Shown piece after piece: positions 45,148 to 56,293 of a stretch of DNA of 64,000 nt. The notes under the pieces were generated by a model that was not told where the DNA came from, made no database searches, and was given only the letters and a program-made list of their open reading frames with translations. A program made the translations under genes and the position numbers. Position 1 is the first letter of the stretch. Every line of letters begins with the position of its first letter. Source of the stretch: Rhodoferax sp. AJA081-3 (GTDB lineage: Bacteria > Pseudomonadota > Gammaproteobacteria > Burkholderiales > Burkholderiaceae_C); the NCBI RefSeq assembly GCF_017798165.1, contig NZ_CP059068.1, positions 806,001 to 870,000 on the forward strand, read 5' to 3'.

Positions 45148-45701
45148 ACGCCGGTAAATCCACCGCGCTGCTGCAAATCGCCTACAACTACGAAGAACAG
45201 GGCCAACGCGTGCACCTGTTCACCGCAGGTATTGACGACCGCAGCGGCGCCGGTTGTATTGCCTCGCGGCTGGGCCTGCAACGCCAGGCTGATGTGTTTG
45301 ACGAGCACACCGATTTCTTCACCCTGCTGTCGCGCGAAGACGCTCTGGCCTGTGTGCTCATCGACGAGTCACAATTTTTGTCGCCTGAACAAGTACGCCA
45401 GCTGCACCGCGTGGCCAATGTTTGCGGCGTGCCGGTCATCTGCTTTGGCCTGCGCTCGGACTTCCAGGGCAATGCCTTTCCCGGCTCGGCCCAATTGCTG
45501 ACCCTGGCCGACGATATTGAAGAAATCAAGACCATTTGTGGCTGCGGCCGCAAGGCGACGATGAACATCCGCATCGACGACAAAGGCCAGCGCGTACACG
45601 CCGGTGCCCAGGTGGAGATTGGTGGCAACGAGCGCTATCAGCAGGTGTGCGCACGCTGCTTCTATGACGATAAATCCGGCGTCTGTTGTAAAATGAGGTA
45701 A
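45114..45701 (+). CDS. tdk: Thymidine kinase
   Basis: A 195-residue type II thymidine kinase for dTMP salvage. Walker A is in SAMNAGKSTALL, the conserved DESQFLSPEQVRQL holds the Walker B/catalytic region, and GLRSDFQGNAFPGS is the family lid. Four Cys (CGCG...CARC) bind structural zinc. Its start overlaps the PAP2 gene. Confidence 0.96.
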   Translation: MAKLFFRYSAMNAGKSTALLQIAYNYEEQGQRVHLFTAGIDDRSGAGCIASRLGLQRQADVFDEHTDFFTLLSREDALACVLIDESQFLSPEQVRQLHRVANVCGVPVICFGLRSDFQGNAFPGSAQLLTLADDIEEIKTICGCGRKATMNIRIDDKGQRVHAGAQVEIGGNERYQQVCARCFYDDKSGVCCKMR

Positions 45702-45806
45702 CAGTTGTGGTTGGCTACATTGGATTGTTTGAAAAGTCATTCCTTGAATATCTTGCCCCAACGGGTTACTAATTTTTATGTGAGCAACCAACTGAAGGGG
45801 AGTGAT

Positions 45807-46313
45807 ATGTCGAGAGTGGTGAATGGTCTTGTAGCCGGAACTTTAATGGTCTCCACATTTGCACAAGCCGGTAATGTGAGCGGTTTTCTGGCCCAGCGAG
45901 ATGCCATGTACGTCTACAACATGAATGTGACAGAGCGGGTATCCAAAGAGTTCTGGGGTATAGATTGTGATGTTTTCCAGGTGTTGTTCAAAATGGACAG
46001 CGGCAGCACAAGTTTTCGACATGTGCAATCGAACTCGGGGGCCACGGCCGATACGCTGAGCGCGCGGACGTGGTTCCCTAACCCGCTTTACTCTTACCAG
46101 AGCCAGTTTGCCTACAGTCTGTCTGATACAGCCACATATAAAGTATTCGGTTTTGAATCCGCTACGTTGAATGGCGTTGCAAGTACTGGCCGTGGCACAT
46201 TCTTCGCCTATTGCTTTTCTACAAATCCAAACGCCCGCATATTTTTGTGGGATGGCGAGGCTTGTCGCATTAAATACTCTAACGGAAGTAGCGTGTCCTC
46301 TGTCTGCATGTAA
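45807..46313 (+). CDS. Secreted protein of unknown family
   Basis: A 168-residue protein with a typical signal peptide (MSRVVNGLVAGTLMVSTFAQA, cleavage probably after AQA) and Cys residues in the mature part (IDCDVF, FAYCFS, EACRI, SSVCM), suggesting disulfides outside the cytoplasm. No family recognised. The ATG at 45807 is fixed by AAGGGGAG just upstream. Base composition is visibly richer in A/T than flanking genes, so recent acquisition is possible. A hairpin (46335-46370) follows the stop. Confidence 0.7.
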   Translation: MSRVVNGLVAGTLMVSTFAQAGNVSGFLAQRDAMYVYNMNVTERVSKEFWGIDCDVFQVLFKMDSGSTSFRHVQSNSGATADTLSARTWFPNPLYSYQSQFAYSLSDTATYKVFGFESATLNGVASTGRGTFFAYCFSTNPNARIFLWDGEACRIKYSNGSSVSSVCM

Positions 46314-46334
46314 TTTCATAGAGGGATAGCCTCT

Positions 46335-46370
46335 GCGTCATTTGATTCAATAGAACCCCTTGAATGACGC
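46335..46370 (+). terminator. Possible hairpin after secreted-protein gene
   Basis: GCGTCATT...CAA-TAGAACCCC-TTGAATGACGC forms an imperfect stem shortly after the stop. It lacks a T tract, so termination is uncertain. Confidence 0.35.
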
Positions 46371-46504
46371 GCCCTGTTGAACTTTAGATTTGCCCTGGAA
46401 TCTCCCTGCTATTGTTGTATTTGAGACACCCAATATGGAGCAACATTATGATGAACAACGGCATTCTCGTCGTTGCAATTGCATAGACCTTAGTGGGGTA
46501 CAAC

Positions 46505-47065
46505 ATGAGCATGACCATCGGCAACGCAACCTCCCATCTCGGAGATGTCAAAGGCAACTTCGCAATAGGGGCGAGAGAATTCAAGCAGGGCGCGCCAAAA
46601 ACGTTTGCTGAAGTACAAGCCAACGAAATTGCGGCAAACAGTTTTACTGGCTCTGTCGATAGGGAAAGAGCTGCTACCACAGGCAGTGGTACACAGTCTT
46701 TGGATCTTGAAGGGTCTCAAACAACAGATCAACTGTTGTTGCAGCGCCGAATGGCGAACCAACTCGGTGTGGACCCGAAGGCTTCTCTCGACTCAACACG
46801 CGTTAGCCAGCAATCGTCAGCATCTGAAAGCACGTACAGCCCACAAGCGACGACTGACACGCTGTCCGCTTTCCAAGGGCAAGATCAACTTCTGAAGCAA
46901 AGTCGACCAGCTACTCAACAAAGCGAGGATCCCAAGTGGGCAGCTGACGGCTCAAACGTTGTCGTACAGGCTGCCGCTGCTTTAATGTCCAACACAGTGC
47001 AAGCAATTGTCACTACGCCTCTGGCGACGTTGACAACGCTTGAAGAACAGGCCGATCGACCTTAA
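46505..47065 (+). CDS. Hypothetical Ser/Thr/Gln-rich protein
   Basis: A 186-residue protein with no signal peptide or membrane segment, low in hydrophobics and rich in Ser, Thr, Gln and Ala. It starts MSMTIGNATSHLGDVKGNF, with GTGGGG about 8 nt before the ATG at 46505. The composition resembles secreted-effector or disordered proteins, but no motif is recognised. It lies in the same A/T-richer stretch as the secreted protein upstream. Function unknown; coding status is reasonable from length and ribosome site. Confidence 0.55.
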   Translation: MSMTIGNATSHLGDVKGNFAIGAREFKQGAPKTFAEVQANEIAANSFTGSVDRERAATTGSGTQSLDLEGSQTTDQLLLQRRMANQLGVDPKASLDSTRVSQQSSASESTYSPQATTDTLSAFQGQDQLLKQSRPATQQSEDPKWAADGSNVVVQAAAALMSNTVQAIVTTPLATLTTLEEQADRP

Positions 47066-47121
47066 TAGAGGCGAAGTCCAAGCACCGTTTAAGGCACACC
47101 CACTGATGTTAAATAGGCTGG

Positions 47122-49578
47122 CTAGGTGGATTGCTTAAACGCCATCACCGCCTGGTTGCGCAGGGTGCGCAAAAGGGCCAGTTCCTTCTCATCCAACTCC
47201 AGGGATCCCCGGTTCTTCTTGTCGGCATAAATCAGGCCAAAAGGGGCACCCTTTATCATCAGTGGCAACAGCAGAAAAGTGTGGGCGTTCAGCCCCTTTC
47301 GGTACCACTCGGGCAGACGCTGGGCGAGTCGGGGCTCGGTGGCGTCACTGATCATGGTGTCGGTCCCTTTTTGGCACACCACGGCAAACAAATCGGGCGT
47401 TGCCGTCTTCAGAGGCACTTTGAACCCCTTGGCAAACACCTCCACACCTTGGCCCAAGCCAAATCGTCCCGTCATGGTCTCGGTCTTGGCATCACGCATG
47501 CAGAAGATGATGTGGTCGAAATGCAGGGCACGTATCATGGTTTCCAGGATCATGCGCAGCACGTCGGTCAGTTTGAAATCCTCCACCATGGCGTTGGTGA
47601 TGTCTTGAATGCCGGCGGTGAGGGTCTCGGTCACCGAGGAATCCTTGGGCGCCGCAAAACTCTTGCCATCGGGCAAGGTGGTATTGGTCGCATGCAGCGC
47701 AAAGGCGGCCAGGCCACTGTCGGCCTCCTGTGCTGCGCCCTCTTCGTCGTCCTTGCCACTGGGCAGGGTTGGCATGGACAACAGATTGGCCGCGGCAGAG
47801 CCGGGCGAGACCCGTATCTCCATCGCAGCGGCCAGCTCAATCAGTTTTTGCCGCGCGGCGGTGGTGGCAGCCTGCACCGCCTTGGACCCTACCCCCAGCG
47901 CCGATACATATTTGCGGGTGACCGCCTGTACCCGGGCATCCACATCTTTCGGGGCGGAGTGCAACAAAACATCGGCAATTTCATTGGCGGCCAGGGCGAT
48001 CCAGCGCATGCGTTCGTCGTAATCCGAGGGCGCCTTGGATGGCACCGCACCCGTGGGTTTGCGCATGCAACGCTGCATGCTCAGCGGCAAGCCCCAGGCC
48101 TTGGCAATACCCAGACCCAATTCCTCAAAGGTGAGGCCCAGTACCTGGGAGGAGGCAGCACTCTCGCTGACGGGTTCGCGGGTGGACTGCACCATCTTGC
48201 GGACCTGGCTGGCTTCTTCGGGAAAGTAGAACTGCACCAGCAGGCGGCCCAGGTTTTGGAACATGGCACCAATAAACGCCTCTTCACTCTCCCCCGCCCC
48301 TGGACACAACTCACCACCAATGGAACCTGCCATCAGCGAGCGCAAAAACTCTTCCTTCAGTTGGCTTGCATGGGCCTTGTCTTGCATGTGCTCCAGCAGA
48401 ACAAGGCTCAGCGCCATATTGCGAATGCCATTGAAGCCCACCAGGTTGACCGCCCGCGACACGGTGTTGATGCTGCCGCGGTGTGCATAGTGCGCACTGT
48501 TGACCATGCGCAACAGCTTGTTGGTCAGGGCCACATCCTTGAGGATTTCATTGGTGACGCTGTTGACACTTTCGGTGTCGGAGTTGGCCATGTTTTGGAT
48601 GCGCAACACGGAGTCCGACAGTGCCGGAAAGTCGCTTTTATGGCGCATGCGCCGCAGCAGAAAGTCCAGCGTGCTATTGCTGCCGGCTCCACTGGCTGTG
48701 GCAGCCGGTTTGGCCCATTGCTCCAGCTCGGCCTGGAAGGCCCGGGCCGTGGGAAAGCGTTGCCGCGGGTCACGCGCCAGCGCACGCAACACAATGGCAC
48801 GCAGGCGGTCGTCCACATCCGCATTCATCTCATCGGGCAAGACCATCTGCTCGTGCACCACGCGGTAAATGGCGCGGTAGGGGTCTGGCTCGTCAATCAG
48901 GGGCTTGCCGGTCAACAGCTCCGCCAGGACCACACCCGCCGAAAAGATGTCCATGGATGCGGACGGCGCGCCACCATTGGCGGCTTCGGGCGACAGGTAG
49001 CCCACCGTGCCCCCGCCTGCCACAACCGGATCGGTGCTGTTGCGGTCCGGTATACGGGCCGCTATGCCAAAGTCCAGCACGCGGGCGCGCCCTGTGCCAT
49101 CCACCAACACGTTGGAAGGCTTCAGATCGCGGTGCACCACGTTGACCGCATGGGCCACCGCCACCGCATCCAGCACATCCCGCATCAACGCTACGGCCTC
49201 CTGCGGCGGGATGGCGCCGCGTTGCTTGAGAATCTGGTCCAGCGTGTTACCGGCGATGTATTCAAACACCAGGTAGGGCTGGTGGTCCTGGATATCGGCC
49301 TCGTAGACCGGGACAATGCTGGGGTGTTTGACGCGCCCCACGCTACGCGCTTCATCCAGCCACTGCACCAGGGCCTGGGGGTCGGAGCCGCTGCCCGGCC
49401 GCATGACCTTGATGGCCACCTCACGCTCCATGCGGGGGTCAAAGGCCAGCCACACCGTGGACTGTGCGCCCTGGCCCAGAATTTTTCTCAGTTCGAATCG
49501 CCCCAGCGTGTCGGATACGCGCAACGAGCCGGTGGCCAGCGGTGAGCGGCCGTTTGTAAATGTGTTGGGCGTGGGCAT
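47122..49578 (-). CDS. Ser/Thr protein kinase-HDOD-GAF fusion
   Basis: An 818-residue soluble protein. N-terminal Hanks-type kinase (about 27-290): GQGAQSTVW loop, K57 (VAIKVM), D151 (HRDLKPSN) and D169 (DFG). Middle HDOD domain (about 308-540): NSVTNEILKDVALTNKLLRM and SRAVNLVGFNGIRNMALSLV. C-terminal GAF domain (about 650-815). The ATG at 49578 starts the globular part. A kinase joined to an HDOD scaffold and a small-molecule sensor suggests one-protein signal integration; targets unknown. Transcribed alone on the minus strand. Confidence 0.9.
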   Translation of the reverse strand: MPTPNTFTNGRSPLATGSLRVSDTLGRFELRKILGQGAQSTVWLAFDPRMEREVAIKVMRPGSGSDPQALVQWLDEARSVGRVKHPSIVPVYEADIQDHQPYLVFEYIAGNTLDQILKQRGAIPPQEAVALMRDVLDAVAVAHAVNVVHRDLKPSNVLVDGTGRARVLDFGIAARIPDRNSTDPVVAGGGTVGYLSPEAANGGAPSASMDIFSAGVVLAELLTGKPLIDEPDPYRAIYRVVHEQMVLPDEMNADVDDRLRAIVLRALARDPRQRFPTARAFQAELEQWAKPAATASGAGSNSTLDFLLRRMRHKSDFPALSDSVLRIQNMANSDTESVNSVTNEILKDVALTNKLLRMVNSAHYAHRGSINTVSRAVNLVGFNGIRNMALSLVLLEHMQDKAHASQLKEEFLRSLMAGSIGGELCPGAGESEEAFIGAMFQNLGRLLVQFYFPEEASQVRKMVQSTREPVSESAASSQVLGLTFEELGLGIAKAWGLPLSMQRCMRKPTGAVPSKAPSDYDERMRWIALAANEIADVLLHSAPKDVDARVQAVTRKYVSALGVGSKAVQAATTAARQKLIELAAAMEIRVSPGSAAANLLSMPTLPSGKDDEEGAAQEADSGLAAFALHATNTTLPDGKSFAAPKDSSVTETLTAGIQDITNAMVEDFKLTDVLRMILETMIRALHFDHIIFCMRDAKTETMTGRFGLGQGVEVFAKGFKVPLKTATPDLFAVVCQKGTDTMISDATEPRLAQRLPEWYRKGLNAHTFLLLPLMIKGAPFGLIYADKKNRGSLELDEKELALLRTLRNQAVMAFKQST

Positions 49579-49691
49579 GCTCTGGCTGTTGGAAGGGTGC
49601 GCAATAGGTGATTTGCAAACCACAGTATGACACCGCCCTACCCCGCAGCCAAGCATTGGTATCTGGGGGTGAAATACCCCCTTTTCTGCCG

Positions 49692-49961
49692 CTATTGCTG
49701 GCGCAACTGCTGGCGCAAATCGGCCCGTTCCCGGTCACTCATCTGGCGTGGGACAGGGCTTGTGTTTGCCCGGGCGAAGGCGACATCGGGTTGAGATTTG
49801 AGCGACGCCCGCAGCAAGGCGCGGCGTTGTTGGGTGTCGCTCTCGCGTGCGGGCTCGCGGGTTTCAGCCCTTGTTGGCTCCGCTGCCTCTGGCGTCGGTT
49901 GGGCATTGGCACCGTGTGCCACCATGGCCAGAAAGGCATACACAACACGGGGGGCAAACAT
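49692..49961 (-). CDS. Small secreted protein, family unknown
   Basis: An 89-residue protein with a short signal peptide (MFAPRVVYAFLAMVAHGANA before QPTP). The mature part is Arg/Glu/Ala-rich and ends RERADLRQQLRQQ. The start at 49961 is selected for the signal peptide; the frame extends 20 codons upstream. Short, and without a known domain, so moderate support. Confidence 0.5.
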   Translation of the reverse strand: MFAPRVVYAFLAMVAHGANAQPTPEAAEPTRAETREPARESDTQQRRALLRASLKSQPDVAFARANTSPVPRQMSDRERADLRQQLRQQ

Positions 49962-50131
49962 GGTGGAATGGGGTCCGGTGGTCGGTTTATTGGGCTTTTT
50001 TTGCATTGTTGGACGATCCACCGCAACAGTCTGCCGATTTTTGTAACTTTATGTCAATGCCTCGAAATTAAGCAAAGCCAAGCCCCGGAAGCCGCGCAAA
50101 ATCACGGCTGTTACAAATTCCACACCCCCCT

Positions 50132-50863
50132 ATGCAGAACACGGCAACCCGACCCAACAAGATCCTGGTGGTAGATGATGACACCCGCATACGCGACCTG
50201 CTCCGGCGTTACCTGGCACAAGAAGGTTTTGACGTGCTGCTGGCAGAAGACGGCAAGTCCCTCACGCGCATCATGCTGCGCGAAACCGCAGACCTGATCG
50301 TGCTGGACCTGATGATGCCCGGTGAAGACGGCTTGTCCATTTGCCGGCGATTGCGCGCTGCAGGTGACGTCACCCCCATCATCATGCTCACCGCCAAGGG
50401 CGAAGATATAGACCGCATTGTGGGCCTGGAGGTGGGTGCGGACGACTACCTGGGCAAGCCCTTTAACCCGCGCGAACTGCTGGCCCGCATCCATGCCGTC
50501 CTGCGCCGCAGACCCACCCCCGAAGTGCCGGGCGCCCCGTCTACCGAGAACGAAGTCGCACGTTTTGGTGTGTTTACCTTTGACCTGGCAGCCCGCACCC
50601 TGCACAAGGAGGGCAAAGAACTGACCCTGACCACCGGCGAATTTGCCATGCTCAAGGCGCTGGTGCGCCACCCGCGCGTACCCCTGTCGCGTGAAAAGCT
50701 GGCCCAGCTCTCGCGCGGCCGTGAGTTTGAACCGTTTGACCGCAGCCTGGATGTGCAGGTTTCACGTTTGCGCAAACTGATAGAGAAGGACCCTGCCTCG
50801 CCCCACTTCATCCAGACGGTATGGGGTGTGGGGTATGTCTTTGTGCCGGACGAAGCGGCCTGA
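50132..50863 (+). CDS. ompR: OmpR-family response regulator
   Basis: A 243-residue transcription regulator. The receiver has VVDDDTRIRD, phospho-acceptor D59 (IVLDLMMPGEDG), T in MLTAKG and K in LGKPF. A winged-helix output domain follows (LTTGEFAMLKALVRHPRVPL, DVQVSRLRKLIEKD, TVWGVGYVFVP). Close to OmpR, which controls outer-membrane and osmotic-stress genes. The sensor kinase gene begins 2 nt after the stop, so they form an operon. Confidence 0.93.
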   Translation: MQNTATRPNKILVVDDDTRIRDLLRRYLAQEGFDVLLAEDGKSLTRIMLRETADLIVLDLMMPGEDGLSICRRLRAAGDVTPIIMLTAKGEDIDRIVGLEVGADDYLGKPFNPRELLARIHAVLRRRPTPEVPGAPSTENEVARFGVFTFDLAARTLHKEGKELTLTTGEFAMLKALVRHPRVPLSREKLAQLSRGREFEPFDRSLDVQVSRLRKLIEKDPASPHFIQTVWGVGYVFVPDEAA

Positions 50864-50865
50864 GC

Positions 50866-52257
50866 TTGGAATTTCCCGCCACGCAGCAGACTCAAACGGT
50901 GTCGCAGGACGACTCCGAGTACGAGTCCTCGCCGGTTGGCCTCAACCTGTTCTGGCGCACCTTTTTCCTGATCGCATTGCTGCTGCTGGGCAGCATGCTG
51001 GCTTGGTTGCAAACCCTGCATTCGCTGGAGTTTGAAAGCCATGCCGTAGGTACGGCGCAAGAACTGGCATCACAGGTCAACCTGAGCCGCGCGGCTCTGG
51101 TCTACTCCGATGCCATTGCACGGGTGGCCTTGCTCAAGACCATGAGCGACCAGGAGGGTTTGCGCATCGTGCCGCGTGAACCCAGCGACAAATTCACCCT
51201 GTTTGATGGTGACGCCCTGAGCCGCCGTGTTGCCAGTGAACTGGCCAAACGCCTGGGCGCGGGCACGGTGGTGGCCAATAGCGTCAATAGCCAATCTGGC
51301 CTGTGGATAGGCTTCAAGATTGATGGCGACGACTACTGGCTGCTGACGGATGAGGCCCGATTCCGCGCGGCGGAGGGCAAAACCTGGGGCGTATGGCTGG
51401 CAGTGGCTACCGCCTTGTCGCTGGTGGGGGCCGCATTGATAGCCCGGTTGATCAACCGGCCGTTAAAACAACTGTCTTTCGCCGCCAGCCGGGTACGCGA
51501 AGGCGACTTTGAGGCCAGTCGGCTGGACGAAAACGTGCAGACCGGCGAGATCCGCGAGGTGAACATCGGCTTCAACCGCATGGCCCAGCGCCTGGCCAAG
51601 ATCGAGCAGGACCGCGCGGTGATGCTGGCTGGCATTTCACACGACCTGCGCACCCCACTGGCCCGCCTGCGCCTGGAAACCGAAATGAGCGTGACCGACC
51701 TGGACGCCCGGGCCCATATGTCAGCCGACATCGCCCAATTGGACGCCATCATCGGCAAGTTCTTGGACTATGCACGGCCAGAACGAACCAAACTGGCCCC
51801 CGTGGTCTTGGCCGACGTGGTGGAGGCCTGCACCTACTCCTACAAAAAGCAGACCGACGTCAAGATCAAAGTGCAGCTGGAAGACAACCTGCTGGTGCTG
51901 GCCGATGAAGTGGAGCTAGGCCGCATCCTCTCCAATCTGCTGGAAAACGCACGCCGTTATGGCAAATCCGTCGATACCGGCATTGCCCGCATCCACCTGG
52001 CAGCCATCTCGCGGGACAAGTGGGTGCTGATCAAGATTCGCGACCACGGTGTGGGTGTGGCCACCGAGCAGCTCACCAACCTCACCCAACCGTTTTACCG
52101 CGGAGAAGCCGCCCGTACGGCGGCCAACGGCGCCGGCCTGGGCCTGGCCATCGTTGACAAAACCGTGCAGCGCATGGGCGGCGCGTTTTCGCTGGGCAAT
52201 GCACCGTCTGGCGGTTTGTCCTGCAATATTCGCCTGCAACGCGTCAGCAGCCCTTGA
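50866..52257 (+). CDS. envZ: EnvZ-like sensor histidine kinase
   Basis: A 463-residue kinase. TM1 about 29-48, a short periplasmic domain, TM2 about 175-195, HAMP, HisKA with H259 (AGISHDLRTPLARLRLETEM) and an ATPase domain (NLLENARRYG, GAGLGLAIVDKT). Probable partner of the adjacent OmpR. The best start is TTG at 50866, three bases past the regulator's stop; there is no ATG before the first membrane helix. Confidence 0.9.
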   Translation: MEFPATQQTQTVSQDDSEYESSPVGLNLFWRTFFLIALLLLGSMLAWLQTLHSLEFESHAVGTAQELASQVNLSRAALVYSDAIARVALLKTMSDQEGLRIVPREPSDKFTLFDGDALSRRVASELAKRLGAGTVVANSVNSQSGLWIGFKIDGDDYWLLTDEARFRAAEGKTWGVWLAVATALSLVGAALIARLINRPLKQLSFAASRVREGDFEASRLDENVQTGEIREVNIGFNRMAQRLAKIEQDRAVMLAGISHDLRTPLARLRLETEMSVTDLDARAHMSADIAQLDAIIGKFLDYARPERTKLAPVVLADVVEACTYSYKKQTDVKIKVQLEDNLLVLADEVELGRILSNLLENARRYGKSVDTGIARIHLAAISRDKWVLIKIRDHGVGVATEQLTNLTQPFYRGEAARTAANGAGLGLAIVDKTVQRMGGAFSLGNAPSGGLSCNIRLQRVSSP

Positions 52258-52260
52258 AAA

Positions 52261-54784
<2,524 letters not shown>

Positions 54785-54874
54785 AGTCTTCCTGTTTACT
54801 TGTTCCAATCGAGAATAGCCGAATTCCATGGGCGTTACATTTACGCTTTAAGCTCACGCACCTAAAACCCCCCC

Positions 54875-55438
54875 ATGAAAATACTTACCCTTTTGGCCCT
54901 GTTCGCGTTCACCAGCATCACCCACGCCCAATCCACCCCCACCAAGCAAGAGCTGATCGCACGCATATTGGCAGCACAACAGCCAGCAATTGAGCAGACC
55001 GCACAAGCCATCGTGGAACGCCCGGCCATCCAAATGCAGCAACAGGCAGGCTTGGCCCTTCAGGCCCGCGTGGCACCCGAAAAGCGCGAGGCCGCTGCAA
55101 AACGCATCCAGGCAGACCTTAAAAAGTACATCGATGAAGTGGGCCCCGTCGTGCGGGCACAGGCCGTCAAGCTGGGACCCTCAACCATTGGCGCCTTGCT
55201 GGATGAAAAGTTCACCGAAGACGAACTGAAACAATTGATCGCCATCATCGAATCACCCGTCAACAAAAAGTTTGCACAAATGGGTGGTGAGTTTCAAAAG
55301 TCCCTGGGCGAAAAACTGGTGGCACAGACGCAGGCCAGCGTAACGCCCAAGGTCAAGGCGCTGGAGCAATCCATTGCAGGGCATTTGGGTCTGCCAACAA
55401 CGCCATCGGAACCTGCTACCAAAGCACCCAAGAAATAG
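54875..55438 (+). CDS. DUF2059-family exported protein
   Basis: A 187-residue protein with a signal peptide (MKILTLLALFAFTSITHAQ). The DUF2059-like part has KKYIDEVGPVVRAQAVK and LLDEKFTEDELKQLIAIIES-type helices near an invariant region. Family function is unknown; periplasmic location expected. It is encoded on the plus strand between ispD and ispF, which are both on the minus strand; its stop is one base from the ispD stop. Confidence 0.85.
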   Translation: MKILTLLALFAFTSITHAQSTPTKQELIARILAAQQPAIEQTAQAIVERPAIQMQQQAGLALQARVAPEKREAAAKRIQADLKKYIDEVGPVVRAQAVKLGPSTIGALLDEKFTEDELKQLIAIIESPVNKKFAQMGGEFQKSLGEKLVAQTQASVTPKVKALEQSIAGHLGLPTTPSEPATKAPKK

Positions 55439-55439
55439 T

Positions 55440-56159
55440 CTAAGTCGTCTGGAGCCGCGCCTGCAGCACCGCTTGCGCCAGCGCAAAGTCCTGCGGGTAG
55501 GTGACCTTGAAGTTTTGCGCACTGCCCTCGACCAACAGCGGTGCTTTGCCGACAAACTCCAGCGCGCTGGCTTCATCGGTCACGGCATCACCCGCCACCA
55601 GCAAGGCCTGTTGCAGCTCCGCGATCCGAAACATCTGCGGGGTCTGGGCCAGCCACTTGTCGATGCGCTCCACGGTCTCGGCCACCCTGCCACCCACTTC
55701 ACGCTTCAGCGTGTCGGGCAGCTTCAACGCCAACAGGCCACCGACTGCGTCGCCCTGGCAGGCGTCGATCAGTGTATTGATCTGCTCGGGGGTTATCAGG
55801 CAACGGGCCGCGTCATGCACTAGCACCCAGTCATCCGGGTTTGCACCGCGGTCCACCAAGGCAGTCAAACCGTTAAAAACGCTTCCAGCCCTCGTGGAAC
55901 CTCCACATGGCGCTACCAAAACAGTAGCGCCCTGGTTGTCAAAGAAGGTATCACCACTGGACACCACGACCAAGACTCCGCTGAGGCGTGACACCGCTGC
56001 GAAAGCGGACAGCGTGTGTAACACCATGGGTTGGCCCGCCACCGGTTGGTACTGCTTGGGGCCGTCGGAGCCAGCACGGGAGCCGGTGCCGGCACAGGGG
56101 ATCAGCGCCCATAGGCGGGCGGAGGGAGCGGTAAGGGATGCGGTGACCGGAGCTGTCAT
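55440..56159 (-). CDS. ispD: 2-C-methyl-D-erythritol 4-phosphate cytidylyltransferase
   Basis: A 239-residue cytidylyltransferase of the MEP pathway. The CTP-binding signature PCAGTGSRAGSDGPKQYQPV is followed by VLVHDAARCLI and DEASALEF, with catalytic lysines in KQY and near KVTYPQDFALA. Divergent from mfd across about 130 bp. No transcript to ispF is possible without reading through the opposing DUF2059 gene. Confidence 0.95.
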   Translation of the reverse strand: MTAPVTASLTAPSARLWALIPCAGTGSRAGSDGPKQYQPVAGQPMVLHTLSAFAAVSRLSGVLVVVSSGDTFFDNQGATVLVAPCGGSTRAGSVFNGLTALVDRGANPDDWVLVHDAARCLITPEQINTLIDACQGDAVGGLLALKLPDTLKREVGGRVAETVERIDKWLAQTPQMFRIAELQQALLVAGDAVTDEASALEFVGKAPLLVEGSAQNFKVTYPQDFALAQAVLQARLQTT

Positions 56160-56293
56160 GGAAGAGGTATTTGTTGGGCTGGCGGTCTAGGACGGGTGCG
56201 CCATTCTAAAATCGACGCAACCGGTTCCCCTTTTTCTTCCCTTTCCCAGCGGTTGCAGCGCCCTCCACGGCCCGCCCCGCACCCCAAAGCCCC

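Noticed and set aside
55908..55932. GGCGCTAC...GTAGCGCC dyad in ispD
   Set aside because: Lies in conserved coding sequence, lacks the element core and has no nearby similar copies.
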